Shown here: piece after piece, positions 19,028 through 26,677 of the stretch
Layout: every line of letters begins with the position of its first letter
Numbering within the stretch: the stretch's first letter is position 1
DNA from: Rhizobium oryzicola
GTDB taxonomy: Bacteria; Pseudomonadota; Alphaproteobacteria; Rhizobiales; Rhizobiaceae
DNA: 64,000 nucleotides
Direction: 5' to 3'
Assembly (NCBI RefSeq): GCF_030504645.1
Contig: NZ_JAUKWQ010000013.1
Location: 81,822 to 145,821 of the forward strand
Made by a program: the position numbers and the translations under genes
Notes under the pieces: model-generated
Databases searched by the model: none
What the model saw: only the letters and a program-made list of their open reading frames with translations
Told to the model about the DNA's origin: nothing

Positions 19028-19728
19028 CACTCACCCTCGATCCGCTTGCCGATGACCCGCGCCAAAGCCTCGGAAGCCAGTAGCGCCAACATGGAAATGG
19101 CTATCGCCACCAGCGTCAGGCGCAGCGCACCGGCGTCACCACCCGGCACCTGGGTAAAGGTGTAGATGGCCGCTGATAGCGTCTGGGTTTCCCCCGGTAT
19201 GTTGGAGACAAAGGTAATGGTCGCTCCGAACTCCCCCATCGCCTTTGCAAAGGCGAGGATCATGCCGGCAATCACGCCCGGCAGCATCAGCGGCAGGGTG
19301 ACGGTGAGGAAGACGAAGAGAGGCGACGCACCGAGGGTACCGGCAGCCTCCTCAAGCTTGGCATCGATCGCCTCGATCGACAGCCGGATCGAGCGAACCA
19401 TCAACGGAAAACCCATGACCGCACAGGCAAGGGCTGCTCCCGTCCAACGGAATGAAAGCACAATGCCCAGTTGTTCCGCCAGGAAACTGCCGATCGCGCC
19501 ACGCCGTCCAAACAGGATCAGCAGGATATAGCCCGTGACCACAGGCGGCAGGATCAGCGGCAGATGGACAATCCCATTCAGAACGGAGCGGCCCCAGAAC
19601 CGCCCGCGCGCCAGAAGAAGCGCCAACGCAATGCCGAAGGGGAGGCTCGCCAGCGTGGCCACTATGGAAACGCGAAGGCTAAGACGGATCGCCGTCCACT
19701 CCTCCGCGCTCAACGCAATGACATCCAA
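19027..19728 (-). CDS. modB: Molybdate ABC transporter permease
   Basis: Inner-membrane permease of the molybdate importer, 233 residues, with about five hydrophobic segments. It has the binding-protein-dependent transport EAA loop (EEAAGTLGASPLFVF) followed by LPGVIAGMILAFAKAMGEFG, typical of ModB. It follows modA after 32 bases and overlaps modC, so modABC form one operon on the minus strand. Confidence 0.94.
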   Translation of the reverse strand: MDVIALSAEEWTAIRLSLRVSIVATLASLPFGIALALLLARGRFWGRSVLNGIVHLPLILPPVVTGYILLILFGRRGAIGSFLAEQLGIVLSFRWTGAALACAVMGFPLMVRSIRLSIEAIDAKLEEAAGTLGASPLFVFLTVTLPLMLPGVIAGMILAFAKAMGEFGATITFVSNIPGETQTLSAAIYTFTQVPGGDAGALRLTLVAIAISMLALLASEALARVIGKRIEGE

Positions 19729-19760
19729 GCCCCGTCCCCTACTCTATCAGCCGCAAAAGC

Positions 19761-20549
19761 CTACTTCAGAATGGTGAAGCCTTGCGAGGTGAAAAATGGC
19801 GCTGCTTTTTCTGATTTCAGGAACTGAAGATAGGCGGAAGCTGCCGGATTTTTCGAGTCGGCCAGAACAGCGACCGGATAGATGATCGGCGGATGACTAT
19901 CTGCCGGGAAAACGCCCACGACGGAAACACCTGGCTCGGCCGCCGCATCGGTTTCATAGACAATGCCATAGGGAGCCTCCCCACGCGACACCAGCGCTAA
20001 TGCTGCCCGAACACTTTCCGCACCAGCCACCTTTTTCTCAACTGACGACCAGGCACCAAGCTTTTCCAGCGCAGCCTTGCCGTATTTGCCAGCCGGGACG
20101 GAATCGACCGAACCCATCGCAAGACGCCCATCGCCCAGCAATCCGGCCAGATCGAAGCCGGCTTTGATTTCAACGGGCTTCGCCTTGTCCTTGGCCGCGA
20201 CCAGCACGATGCGGTTGCCGAGCAGGTTGCTGCGGCTGTCCGCCTTGATCAGGTTCTTCTTCGCCAGATAGTCCATCCAGTCGAGATCGGCGGAGATGAA
20301 CACATCCGCTGGCGCCCCTGACTCCACCTGCTTGGCGAGTGCAGAACTGGCAGCATAGGAGGAGGTGACCTCGGTACCAGTCTCCTTCAGATATGCGGCA
20401 TTGGCGGCATCGAGCGCGTTCTTCATGCTGGCTGCGGCAAAGACCACGATCTTGTCAGCGGCATCCGACCTCTGAGGCAGGACCGCCAGACCCAATGAAA
20501 AACCAATCAGCGCAGCCAGCGCCTGCCCCAGATGACGACGTTTCAGCAT
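19761..20549 (-). CDS. modA: Molybdate-binding periplasmic protein
   Basis: Periplasmic solute-binding protein of the molybdate importer, 262 residues. A signal peptide (about 1-30, ending near RSDAAD) precedes VVFAAASMKNALDA, the canonical ModA start, followed by SSYAASSALAKQVESGAPADVF with the oxyanion-contacting serines. The open frame extends 87 codons upstream, but ATG 20549 places the signal peptide correctly. It is the first gene of modABC; a palindrome 63 bases upstream is a candidate regulatory site. Confidence 0.94.
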   Translation of the reverse strand: MLKRRHLGQALAALIGFSLGLAVLPQRSDAADKIVVFAAASMKNALDAANAAYLKETGTEVTSSYAASSALAKQVESGAPADVFISADLDWMDYLAKKNLIKADSRSNLLGNRIVLVAAKDKAKPVEIKAGFDLAGLLGDGRLAMGSVDSVPAGKYGKAALEKLGAWSSVEKKVAGAESVRAALALVSRGEAPYGIVYETDAAAEPGVSVVGVFPADSHPPIIYPVAVLADSKNPAASAYLQFLKSEKAAPFFTSQGFTILK

Positions 20550-20611
20550 GACATGTCTCCAGCCCGAAATATGGGGCCGAATATATCGCTTATCACGCCT
20601 TTGGCTAGCGC

Positions 20612-20629
20612 TATGTTTGAACAAACATA
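20612..20629. promoter_or_regulatory. Palindrome upstream of modA, candidate ModE box
   Basis: TATGTTTG and CAAACATA form perfect 8-base arms around an AA spacer, preceded by GCGC. The site is 63 bases upstream of modA and about 117 bases upstream of the divergent molybdopterin oxidoreductase. The TAT...ATA flanks and the position resemble ModE operators (consensus TATAT-spacer-ATATA type). The assignment to ModE is inferred from position and symmetry only. Confidence 0.6.
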
Positions 20630-20746
20630 TCCCTTTACCGTCGATACCTTCTAGACTCGCAGACCTTACGATGCGCAATCTTGAACCCTGGAACGACAGA
20701 TGCATATCGATAGGCCAAGACCTGCGCCCTAAACAGAGGACAAGCC

Positions 20747-21412
20747 ATGGTGGACGAACCTTCAGAGCCGGATGCCACGAAACTGACGACCACCAAGCGC
20801 AAGTGGGCATCCGAGGGAAGATTCCTGACGGGCCGCATATCGCGCCCGGAAACCGATCGCCTGCCGCCCGGCCAGCATCTGGTGAAGAACTGGCCCGTAC
20901 TCGATCTCGGCCAGCAGCCTCAGATTTCCGAATTGCAATGGCGGCTGGATGTGAAGGGCGAGGTCGAGACGGCGCTTTCGCTGAACTGGAAGCAGTTTCT
21001 GGACCTGCCCCAGAACAAGCTCGTCACCGACATCCACTGCGTCACCACCTGGTCACGTTATGACAACAGCTGGAAGGGTGTGATGACGCGCGACCTGCTG
21101 GACATCGTGCATCCAACGGCGGACGCCAATGCCGTGATGATGACGAGCTATGACGGCTATACCACCAACCTGCCGCTCGCCGATTTCGCGGCGGAAGATG
21201 CGGTTCTCGCAACCCATTGGGAGGGCGAGCCCATTACCCGCGAGCATGGCGGCCCGATGCGGCTTGTCGTGCCGCATCTCTATTTCTGGAAAAGCCCGAA
21301 ATGGCTGACGCGCATCGAATTCATCCGTGAAGATCGACCCGGCTTCTGGGAGAAAAACGGCTATCACATGCGGGGTGACCCCTGGACCGAACAGCGCTAT
21401 TCAGACGACTGA
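20747..21412 (+). CDS. Sulfite-oxidase-fold molybdopterin oxidoreductase (cytoplasmic)
   Basis: 221 residues forming an oxidoreductase molybdopterin-binding domain. The molybdenum-ligating cysteine is probably C98 in VTDIHCVTTWSRYD, followed by SYDGYTTNLPL and GGPMRLVVPHLYFWKS, all characteristic of the YedY/sulfite oxidase superfamily. No twin-arginine or other signal peptide is visible, so it probably acts in the cytoplasm; the substrate is unknown. The start follows an AGAGGA ribosome binding site. Its position divergent from modABC across a shared 197-base regulatory region suggests co-regulation with molybdate supply. Confidence 0.85.
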   Translation: MVDEPSEPDATKLTTTKRKWASEGRFLTGRISRPETDRLPPGQHLVKNWPVLDLGQQPQISELQWRLDVKGEVETALSLNWKQFLDLPQNKLVTDIHCVTTWSRYDNSWKGVMTRDLLDIVHPTADANAVMMTSYDGYTTNLPLADFAAEDAVLATHWEGEPITREHGGPMRLVVPHLYFWKSPKWLTRIEFIREDRPGFWEKNGYHMRGDPWTEQRYSDD

Positions 21413-21433
21413 CAGCACCAGGGGTAGGAACGA

Positions 21434-22231
21434 TTACTCATCCCGGAAGATCGGATCTTTCACGAAGTTGCCGCCCTGATAGACGTGCAGCGGCGCGGTC
21501 GGGTCTGGCTTGCCAAGTGCCGCATCGATCTCGGCGCGGTAAATTTCCGCATTGTCCTGCGGCTTCCAGCCAAGATAGCGGGCATGGGAATTGTCCCACC
21601 AGCGGCTGTCGTTGTTGGAAATGCCCCAGATGATCGGGCAGCCCAGCATCGGCGCGGTGAAGACGCGCTCATTCAACAGCTTGAAATCGTTGTAGGACAT
21701 CCAACTGGACAGCATGCGATGATTGGTCGGCTTTTCCATGCAGCTGCCGATGCGCACCAGCGCCGTCTCCTGGCCGAACTTTTCGAAATACATGCGGGCA
21801 AGGGATTCCCCGAAGCATTTCGAGACGCCATAGAGCCCATCGGGACGCGTGGGCGCGTTCACATCGATGTGCTGATCCTGGCGATAGAAACCAACGGTGT
21901 GATTGGAACTTGCAAACAGAATGCGCGGATGGCCATGCGCACGTGCCGCTTCGTAGAGGTTATAGAGGCCGAGCAGGTTGGCATTGAGGATCTTGGAAAA
22001 CTTGTCTTCGACGGAGATGCCGCCGAGATGGAGAATGCCATCGCATCCCTCGACCAGCTTGTAGACGGCATCCGCATCGCCGAGGTCGCATTGCACCAGT
22101 TCTTCATGCGGCGCTGCAGTCCCCAAATCGCTGATGTCCGAAAGGCGGAGCGTTTCCGCAAGCGACGTCAAACGTGTGCGCATTGCCCGGCCCAGCGCGC
22201 CCGCTGCACCGGTAATCAACAGTCTTTTCAC
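21434..22231 (-). CDS. udh: Uronate dehydrogenase
   Basis: NAD-dependent oxidation of D-galacturonate and D-glucuronate to their aldaro-lactones, the first step of oxidative hexuronate catabolism. The 265-residue extended SDR has the TGAAGALG nucleotide motif (7-14), HLGGIS, S109 in SSNHT, and Y134/K138 in YGVSK. Length and the Tyr134 position equal those of the Agrobacterium enzyme. The gene is divergent from the GntR regulator and the rest of the pathway, with a candidate operator upstream. Confidence 0.93.
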   Translation of the reverse strand: MKRLLITGAAGALGRAMRTRLTSLAETLRLSDISDLGTAAPHEELVQCDLGDADAVYKLVEGCDGILHLGGISVEDKFSKILNANLLGLYNLYEAARAHGHPRILFASSNHTVGFYRQDQHIDVNAPTRPDGLYGVSKCFGESLARMYFEKFGQETALVRIGSCMEKPTNHRMLSSWMSYNDFKLLNERVFTAPMLGCPIIWGISNNDSRWWDNSHARYLGWKPQDNAEIYRAEIDAALGKPDPTAPLHVYQGGNFVKDPIFRDE

Positions 22232-22281
22232 TTGAATCCTCCATCACTCGCGTGATGGTACGTGAACTTGTCCTTCCACCA

Positions 22282-22303
22282 CGTCAATTTATCATACATG
22301 TTG
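22282..22303. promoter_or_regulatory. Candidate GntR operator upstream of udh
   Basis: CGTCAATTT, nine bases, then GTTG; the same arrangement recurs at 23111-23132 before kdgD with 16 of 22 bases identical. The core reads TGTATGATAA on the minus strand. A possible minus-strand -35 box (TTGACG) lies within the site, so bound repressor would block udh. The regulator is inferred to be the adjacent FCD GntR protein. Confidence 0.5.
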
Positions 22304-22381
22304 GCAGGGAAGCGTCAACACGCTACAGATAGGGAGCGAGGCTAATTGGCCGAGCCAAACGTATTGCTGAAAGAGGCTTTC

Positions 22382-23128
22382 ATGGTGGTGGACGCGAAAA
22401 CCAGACCGGCAAATGCAGGCACTCTGGCATCACGCCTCGGTGACACATTGCGAAGAGCGATCGCTTCCGGACAGTTCCCTCCAGGCACCAAGCTGCCCAG
22501 CGAAGCGCAATTGACGGAAACCCATGGCGTGAGCCGCACCGTCGTGCGCGAAGCCATCGCAGCGCTCAGAGCCGACAGACTGGTGGAGGCACGCCAAGGT
22601 GCCGGCGTCTTCGTTCTCGATCCGCCGGCTGCCACGCCAGCGCCGCTCTCCATCGACAATATCGATTATGCCCGCGTTTCCTCGGTCATCGAGTTCCTTG
22701 AGCTTCGTACGGCCGTGGAAGTGGAAGCAGCGGGCCTTGCTGCCCTTCGCCGCTCTCCGGCCCAGGAGGAAGCAATCCTCGATCGCCATTACGCCGTGCA
22801 AGCCTGTCTTGAGGCCGGCTCGCCCAGCAGCGATGCCGATTTTGCTCTGCATCTTGCCATTGCCGAAGCCACCAACAATACCCGCTTTCGGGATTTTCTG
22901 GCCATGATCGGCAAGAATGTCATTCCCCGTGCTGCGCTGAAAAGCGAAGAAAGCGAGGCGGATCAGGCTGCCTATATCAAGCTTCTCAACGAGGAGCACA
23001 GCGCCATCGTCACCGCCATCTCGGCGGGTGATGAAGAAGCTGCCCGCAGCGCAATGCGGCGTCATCTGAAGGGTAGCCAGTCTCGCTACAGGGCGCTGCT
23101 GCGCGAACAACGTCAATTTGTACGATAA
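22382..23128 (+). CDS. FCD-type GntR transcriptional regulator of hexuronate genes
   Basis: 248 residues: winged-helix DNA-binding domain (about 15-80, with LPSEAQLTETHGVSRTVVRE) and a C-terminal all-helical FCD ligand domain (about 95-240) with the metal-binding type histidines in DFALHLAIAEATNN and EEHSAIV. I chose ATG 22382 because an AAAGAGG ribosome binding site precedes it; a TTG 12 codons upstream is also in frame. It sits between udh and kdgD-gci-gli and most likely represses them in the absence of a uronate-derived ligand. Its last bases and stop codon are part of the candidate operator before kdgD. Confidence 0.85.
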   Translation: MVVDAKTRPANAGTLASRLGDTLRRAIASGQFPPGTKLPSEAQLTETHGVSRTVVREAIAALRADRLVEARQGAGVFVLDPPAATPAPLSIDNIDYARVSSVIEFLELRTAVEVEAAGLAALRRSPAQEEAILDRHYAVQACLEAGSPSSDADFALHLAIAEATNNTRFRDFLAMIGKNVIPRAALKSEESEADQAAYIKLLNEEHSAIVTAISAGDEEAARSAMRRHLKGSQSRYRALLREQRQFVR

Positions 23129-23132
23129 GTTG
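23111..23132. promoter_or_regulatory. Candidate GntR operator upstream of kdgD
   Basis: Second copy of the CGTCAATTT-N9-GTTG element, with core TGTACGATAA; compare the copy at 22282-22303. It covers the stop codon of the gntR gene and abuts the -35 box TTGACA, a position suited to repression of kdgD-gci-gli. Confidence 0.5.
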
Positions 23133-23161
23133 TTGACACTCATCTGACGAGCCTTTACGAA
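23133..23161 (+). promoter_or_regulatory. Predicted kdgD promoter
   Basis: TTGACA (23133-23138), a 17-base spacer and TACGAA (23156-23161), followed by a short leader with an AAGGA ribosome binding site before the kdgD ATG at 23199. Prediction by consensus match only. Confidence 0.5.
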
Positions 23162-23198
23162 AAATAGAAAGGAGACTGCTTAAAAGGATAAGCCCACT

Positions 23199-24104
23199 AT
23201 GACGCCTCAAGAAATCAAGGCTGCGCTCGGCGCCGGCCTCCTGTCCTTCCCGGTCACGCATTTCGATGCAGAAGGCCAGTTTCAGCCGGAAAGCTATAAA
23301 CGCCACATTGAGTGGCTGTCTGGGTATGATGCACCCGTTCTTTTCGCAGCTGGCGGCACGGGTGAATTCTTCTCGCTTTCTCCCGATGAAATTCCCGGTA
23401 TCGTCAAGGCAGCCAAGGAAGCGGCAGGCAAGACGGCCATCGTTTCCGGTTGCGGTTTCGGCAGCCATGTCGGCGTCGAGCTGGCAAAATCCGTCGAGAA
23501 GGCGGGCGCTGACGGTATCCTGCTGCTGCCGCATTACCTGATCGATGCACCGCAGGAAGGCCTCTACCAGCACGTCAAGAAGATCTGCCAGTCGGTCGGT
23601 ATCGGCGTCATGGTCTATAACCGTGACAACTCGGTTCTGTCCGTCGATACGCTGAAGCGCTTGTGTGACGAGTGCCCCAACCTCGTCGGCTTCAAGGACG
23701 GCACCGGCGACATCGGCGGCGTGCGCCAGATCACGGCCACCATGGGCGATCGCCTGACCTATCTCGGCGGCATGCCAACGGCGGAACTCTTCGCCGAAGC
23801 CTATCTTGGCGCTGGCTTTACCACCTACTCCTCGGCCGTTTTCAACTTCGTTCCGGGCCTTGCCGTCGAATTCTACAAGGCGCTACGCGCCGGCGAACGG
23901 GCTCATTGCGAGAAGATCCTCAAGGACTTCTTCTATCCGTTCATGGCCATCCGTAACCGCCGCAAGGGCTACGCGGTCGCTGCCATCAAGGCGGGCGTGC
24001 GCCTGCAGGGCTTCGATGCCGGCAAGGTTCGCTCGCCGCTGGATGACCTGACCAAGGAAGAAGAAGGCATGCTTCTCGACCTCATCGGTCCCTGGAAGCG
24101 CTAA
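23199..24104 (+). CDS. kdgD: 5-dehydro-4-deoxyglucarate dehydratase
   Basis: Decarboxylating dehydratase that converts 5-keto-4-deoxy-D-glucarate to 2-oxoglutarate semialdehyde, CO2 and water. The 301-residue protein belongs to the DHDPS/N-acetylneuraminate lyase barrel family, with AGGTGEFFSLS, Tyr140 in VYNRDNS and the Schiff-base Lys166 in GFKDGTGD. It is the first gene of a kdgD-gci-gli unit and completes the udh pathway. The semialdehyde dehydrogenase needed next is not in the window. Confidence 0.93.
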   Translation: MTPQEIKAALGAGLLSFPVTHFDAEGQFQPESYKRHIEWLSGYDAPVLFAAGGTGEFFSLSPDEIPGIVKAAKEAAGKTAIVSGCGFGSHVGVELAKSVEKAGADGILLLPHYLIDAPQEGLYQHVKKICQSVGIGVMVYNRDNSVLSVDTLKRLCDECPNLVGFKDGTGDIGGVRQITATMGDRLTYLGGMPTAELFAEAYLGAGFTTYSSAVFNFVPGLAVEFYKALRAGERAHCEKILKDFFYPFMAIRNRRKGYAVAAIKAGVRLQGFDAGKVRSPLDDLTKEEEGMLLDLIGPWKR

Positions 24105-24120
24105 GGATCAAGGGGCGAGC

Positions 24121-25257
24121 ATGAAGATCGCGGCAGTTCACACACACCTTCTGGAGCACAAGCTCGACGTTGCCTTCGAAAGCGCATCCATGCGCTTCGA
24201 TCGTCGGGCTCATATCCTCGTCGAGATCGTGTGCGATGACGGTACCATTGGCTGGGGCGAATGCCTCGGCCCCGCTCGCCCCAATGCGGCGGTCGTCCAG
24301 GCCTACACCAACTGGCTGATCGGCGAGAATCCGCTGGAAACCGAAAAGATCTGGGCGAAGCTGTACAATGCGCTTCGCGACCAGGGACAGCGCGGCCTTA
24401 CCATCACCGCGCTCTCGGGCATCGACATCGCGCTGTGGGACATCAAAGGCAAACATTTCGGCGTGCCTGTTTCTACACTGCTCGGCGGTCGCTTTCGCGA
24501 CAGCGTCAAGGCCTATGCCACCGGCAGCTTCAAGCGCGATGGCGTGGACCGCGTGGAAGACAATGCCACCGATGTCGCCCGCTACTGGAAGGAAGGCTTT
24601 CACGCCACCAAGATCAAGATCGGCTTTGGTGTGGAGGAAGACCTGCGCGTTGTCCGCGCTGCCCGCGAGGCGGTCGGCCCGGATATGCGCATCATGGTGG
24701 ATGCCAACCATGGTTACGATGTGGTGGAAGCCGTTCGCTTCGGACAGGCAGCAGCGGAACTCAATATCGACTGGTTCGAAGAGCCCGTTGTTCCGGAACA
24801 GCTTGCTGCATACCGCGACGTGCGGGCCCGCCAGCCGATCCCGATCGCAGGTGGGGAAACCTGGCATGCGCGTTGGGGCATGAAGGAGCCGGTGGAAACC
24901 CGTTGCGTTGATATTCTTCAACCGGATCTGGCCGGCACGGGGGGCTTTACGGAAGCCAAGCGAATTGCAGATTTTGCAGCGCTTCACGGCGTCCGCGTCG
25001 TTCCGCATGTCTGGGGCACGGCGGTTCATATCGCCGCCGCCCTGCAATTCATGGCGGCCATGGTGCCGAGCCCGGTGCGCGTGAACCCGATCGAGCCGAT
25101 CCTGGAATTTGACCGCACCGACAACCCGTTCCGCCAGGCGGTGATCAAGAGCCCGATTGAACATGTCCACGGCGTGGTGGCCATTCCAAATGGTCCCGGT
25201 CTCGGCATTGAAATCAATCGCGATGCGCTGAAAGAATTTAGGATGAAGGACGTCTGA
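24121..25257 (+). CDS. gci: D-galactarolactone cycloisomerase
   Basis: Enolase-superfamily (mandelate racemase subgroup) enzyme that opens and isomerises the lactone made by Udh and Gli to 3-deoxy-2-keto-hexarate. It has 378 residues. Residues visible are K164 and K166 (KIKIG), metal ligands D194, E220 (WFEEPV) and E246 (GGETW), and H296 (HVWGT), the same numbering as in the Agrobacterium enzyme. Starts 16 bases after kdgD behind a purine-rich site, and its TGA overlaps the gli ATG. Confidence 0.93.
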   Translation: MKIAAVHTHLLEHKLDVAFESASMRFDRRAHILVEIVCDDGTIGWGECLGPARPNAAVVQAYTNWLIGENPLETEKIWAKLYNALRDQGQRGLTITALSGIDIALWDIKGKHFGVPVSTLLGGRFRDSVKAYATGSFKRDGVDRVEDNATDVARYWKEGFHATKIKIGFGVEEDLRVVRAAREAVGPDMRIMVDANHGYDVVEAVRFGQAAAELNIDWFEEPVVPEQLAAYRDVRARQPIPIAGGETWHARWGMKEPVETRCVDILQPDLAGTGGFTEAKRIADFAALHGVRVVPHVWGTAVHIAAALQFMAAMVPSPVRVNPIEPILEFDRTDNPFRQAVIKSPIEHVHGVVAIPNGPGLGIEINRDALKEFRMKDV

Positions 25258-26120
25258 TGCTGGTTCGAACCCTTTCCGGAAAGCCGCCAAAGACGAAACT
25301 GCCGGAAGGCGCCATCGATACGCAGATGCACGCCTATCTGCCAGGCTTTCCAGCATTGCCGGGCGGACCTGATCTGCCTGGGGGAGACCTTCCAATCCCG
25401 GCACAGTATCGGCAACTGATGGAATGGCTGGGCATTGCGCGCGTGGTGGTGACGCAAGGAAATGCCCACCAGCGCAACAACGATAATCTGGTTGCCTGCC
25501 TGAAGGAGTTCGGCGACATCGCTCGCGGTGTGGCGGCTGTCGGACCCGATGCCACACAGACGGAACTCGACACGCTTCAGGAGGCGGGCGTTGTTGGTTT
25601 GCGCATCATGGACCTGCCGGGCGGCGGAACCAACCTCACGCATCTGGAAGCCATTGACCGCATGGCATCCGAACGTGGCTGGATGGTCGCGGTCCAGTTC
25701 GACGGAAGCAACATTCTCGACCACGAGCCACGCCTGACGCGGCTGCGGTCACGCTGGGTTTTCGATCATCACGGCAAATTCTTCTCAGGTGTGACACCGG
25801 AAAGTGAAGAAATTGCCGCGTTGAAGCGACTCATCAACACAGGGAGATGCTGGTTTAAATTCGCAGGCGTCTACGAATCGTCAAAGGCCGGAGGGCCCGA
25901 CTTTGAGGATGTCGCAGCGGTTGCAAGAGAGATTGCAGCTTACGCACCGGAGCGGATCGTGTGGGGCACGAATTGGCCGCATAACCTGGCGCGTCGGCAA
26001 GAAGATTACCCGGATGACGCGGCGCTGACCGATACAGTGCTTGCGTGGCTCAATGGAGAAGCCGGCTTGAAGCGCGCGCTCGTCGACAATCCGGAAGAAC
26101 TTTACGGATTTTCCGCATAG
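25257..26120 (+). CDS. gli: D-galactarolactone isomerase (amidohydrolase family)
   Basis: 287-residue amidohydrolase-superfamily protein related to 2-pyrone-4,6-dicarboxylate lactonase. Gli converts the 1,5-lactone released by Udh into the 1,4-lactone used by Gci. Features seen are DTQMHAYLPG in place of the HxH motif, the FDHHGK segment and IVWGTNWPHN near the C-terminus. The start overlaps the gci stop as TGATG, which together with pathway context supports the assignment. A large hairpin follows about 70 bases downstream. Confidence 0.88.
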   Translation: MLVRTLSGKPPKTKLPEGAIDTQMHAYLPGFPALPGGPDLPGGDLPIPAQYRQLMEWLGIARVVVTQGNAHQRNNDNLVACLKEFGDIARGVAAVGPDATQTELDTLQEAGVVGLRIMDLPGGGTNLTHLEAIDRMASERGWMVAVQFDGSNILDHEPRLTRLRSRWVFDHHGKFFSGVTPESEEIAALKRLINTGRCWFKFAGVYESSKAGGPDFEDVAAVAREIAAYAPERIVWGTNWPHNLARRQEDYPDDAALTDTVLAWLNGEAGLKRALVDNPEELYGFSA

Positions 26121-26191
26121 AGCCTCTACGGGAGCGGGCCAACGAACAGGTCGAATCACCCGTTTGTACTTAGTCATGCCTGTTAAAGCGC

Positions 26192-26216
26192 TTCGAGCCG
26201 GCTTTGCCGGCTCGAA
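26192..26216. terminator. Strong symmetric hairpin between convergent genes
   Basis: An 11-base perfect stem (TTCGAGCCGGC/GCCGGCTCGAA) with a TTT loop lies between the ends of gli (26120) and fucU (26249). There is no clear T-run, so it could be a bidirectional terminator, an mRNA 3' end stabiliser or a copy of a palindromic intergenic repeat. Confidence 0.6.
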
Positions 26217-26248
26217 CTGTTTCATGTGGTTAGCCGAACAGCATTCGA

Positions 26249-26677
26249 TCAAGGGTAAATCACGCCCTTGCGCAAGATGACATTGGCGTAAAGACGAGGC
26301 TCGCTGGTCTGGACCACCGTATGGGCTGCCTTTACGCGCGGATAGAAGTCAGGTCCAAGAAGTGGCACCACCGGCTGGTTCGGCTCATGGCGCTTGCAGC
26401 ACGCGATGATTTCCTCATGCACAGGATCCAGCACATCGCGCTCCTTGCCCTTGGTGGAGCGGAAAATCGCTTCCGGCACGAAATCGTCGATCGGAGTGAC
26501 GGATAGAATCGCATCCAGGACCGGAATCAGGTCGAGACCATCCAGGCGAATGAGGCGTCGCGCATGCTCAAGCGCCGGATAATTGCCGTCGACGATGGCG
26601 ATCTCATCGCCATGGCCCATGGCGCGCAAGGTGGCGAGAAGGTCTGGGCTGAGAATGGGATTGATACCCTTCAACAT
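26249..26677 (-). CDS. fucU: RbsD/FucU-family sugar mutarotase
   Basis: 142 residues with the FucU-type start MLKGINPILSPDLLATLRAMGHGDEI, here cited as GINPILSPDLLATL, and the C-terminal YANVILRKGVI. These proteins interconvert sugar anomers (fucose, ribose, possibly fructose). The His of GHGDEI is the catalytic residue known in the family. The ATG follows the TAA of the ROK regulator directly (TAAATG), so the two are coupled and probably serve the frc transporter encoded divergently. The exact sugar is unknown. Confidence 0.85.
   Translation of the reverse strand: MLKGINPILSPDLLATLRAMGHGDEIAIVDGNYPALEHARRLIRLDGLDLIPVLDAILSVTPIDDFVPEAIFRSTKGKERDVLDPVHEEIIACCKRHEPNQPVVPLLGPDFYPRVKAAHTVVQTSEPRLYANVILRKGVIYP

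Noticed and set aside
20550..20810. N-terminal extension of modA by 87 codons
   Set aside because: It would displace the signal peptide and cover the palindrome and promoter region; ATG 20549 fits the family.
24082..25557. 491-codon minus-strand frame
   Set aside because: Antisense to gci and gli, which have catalytic motifs; its composition is typical of a reverse-frame artefact.
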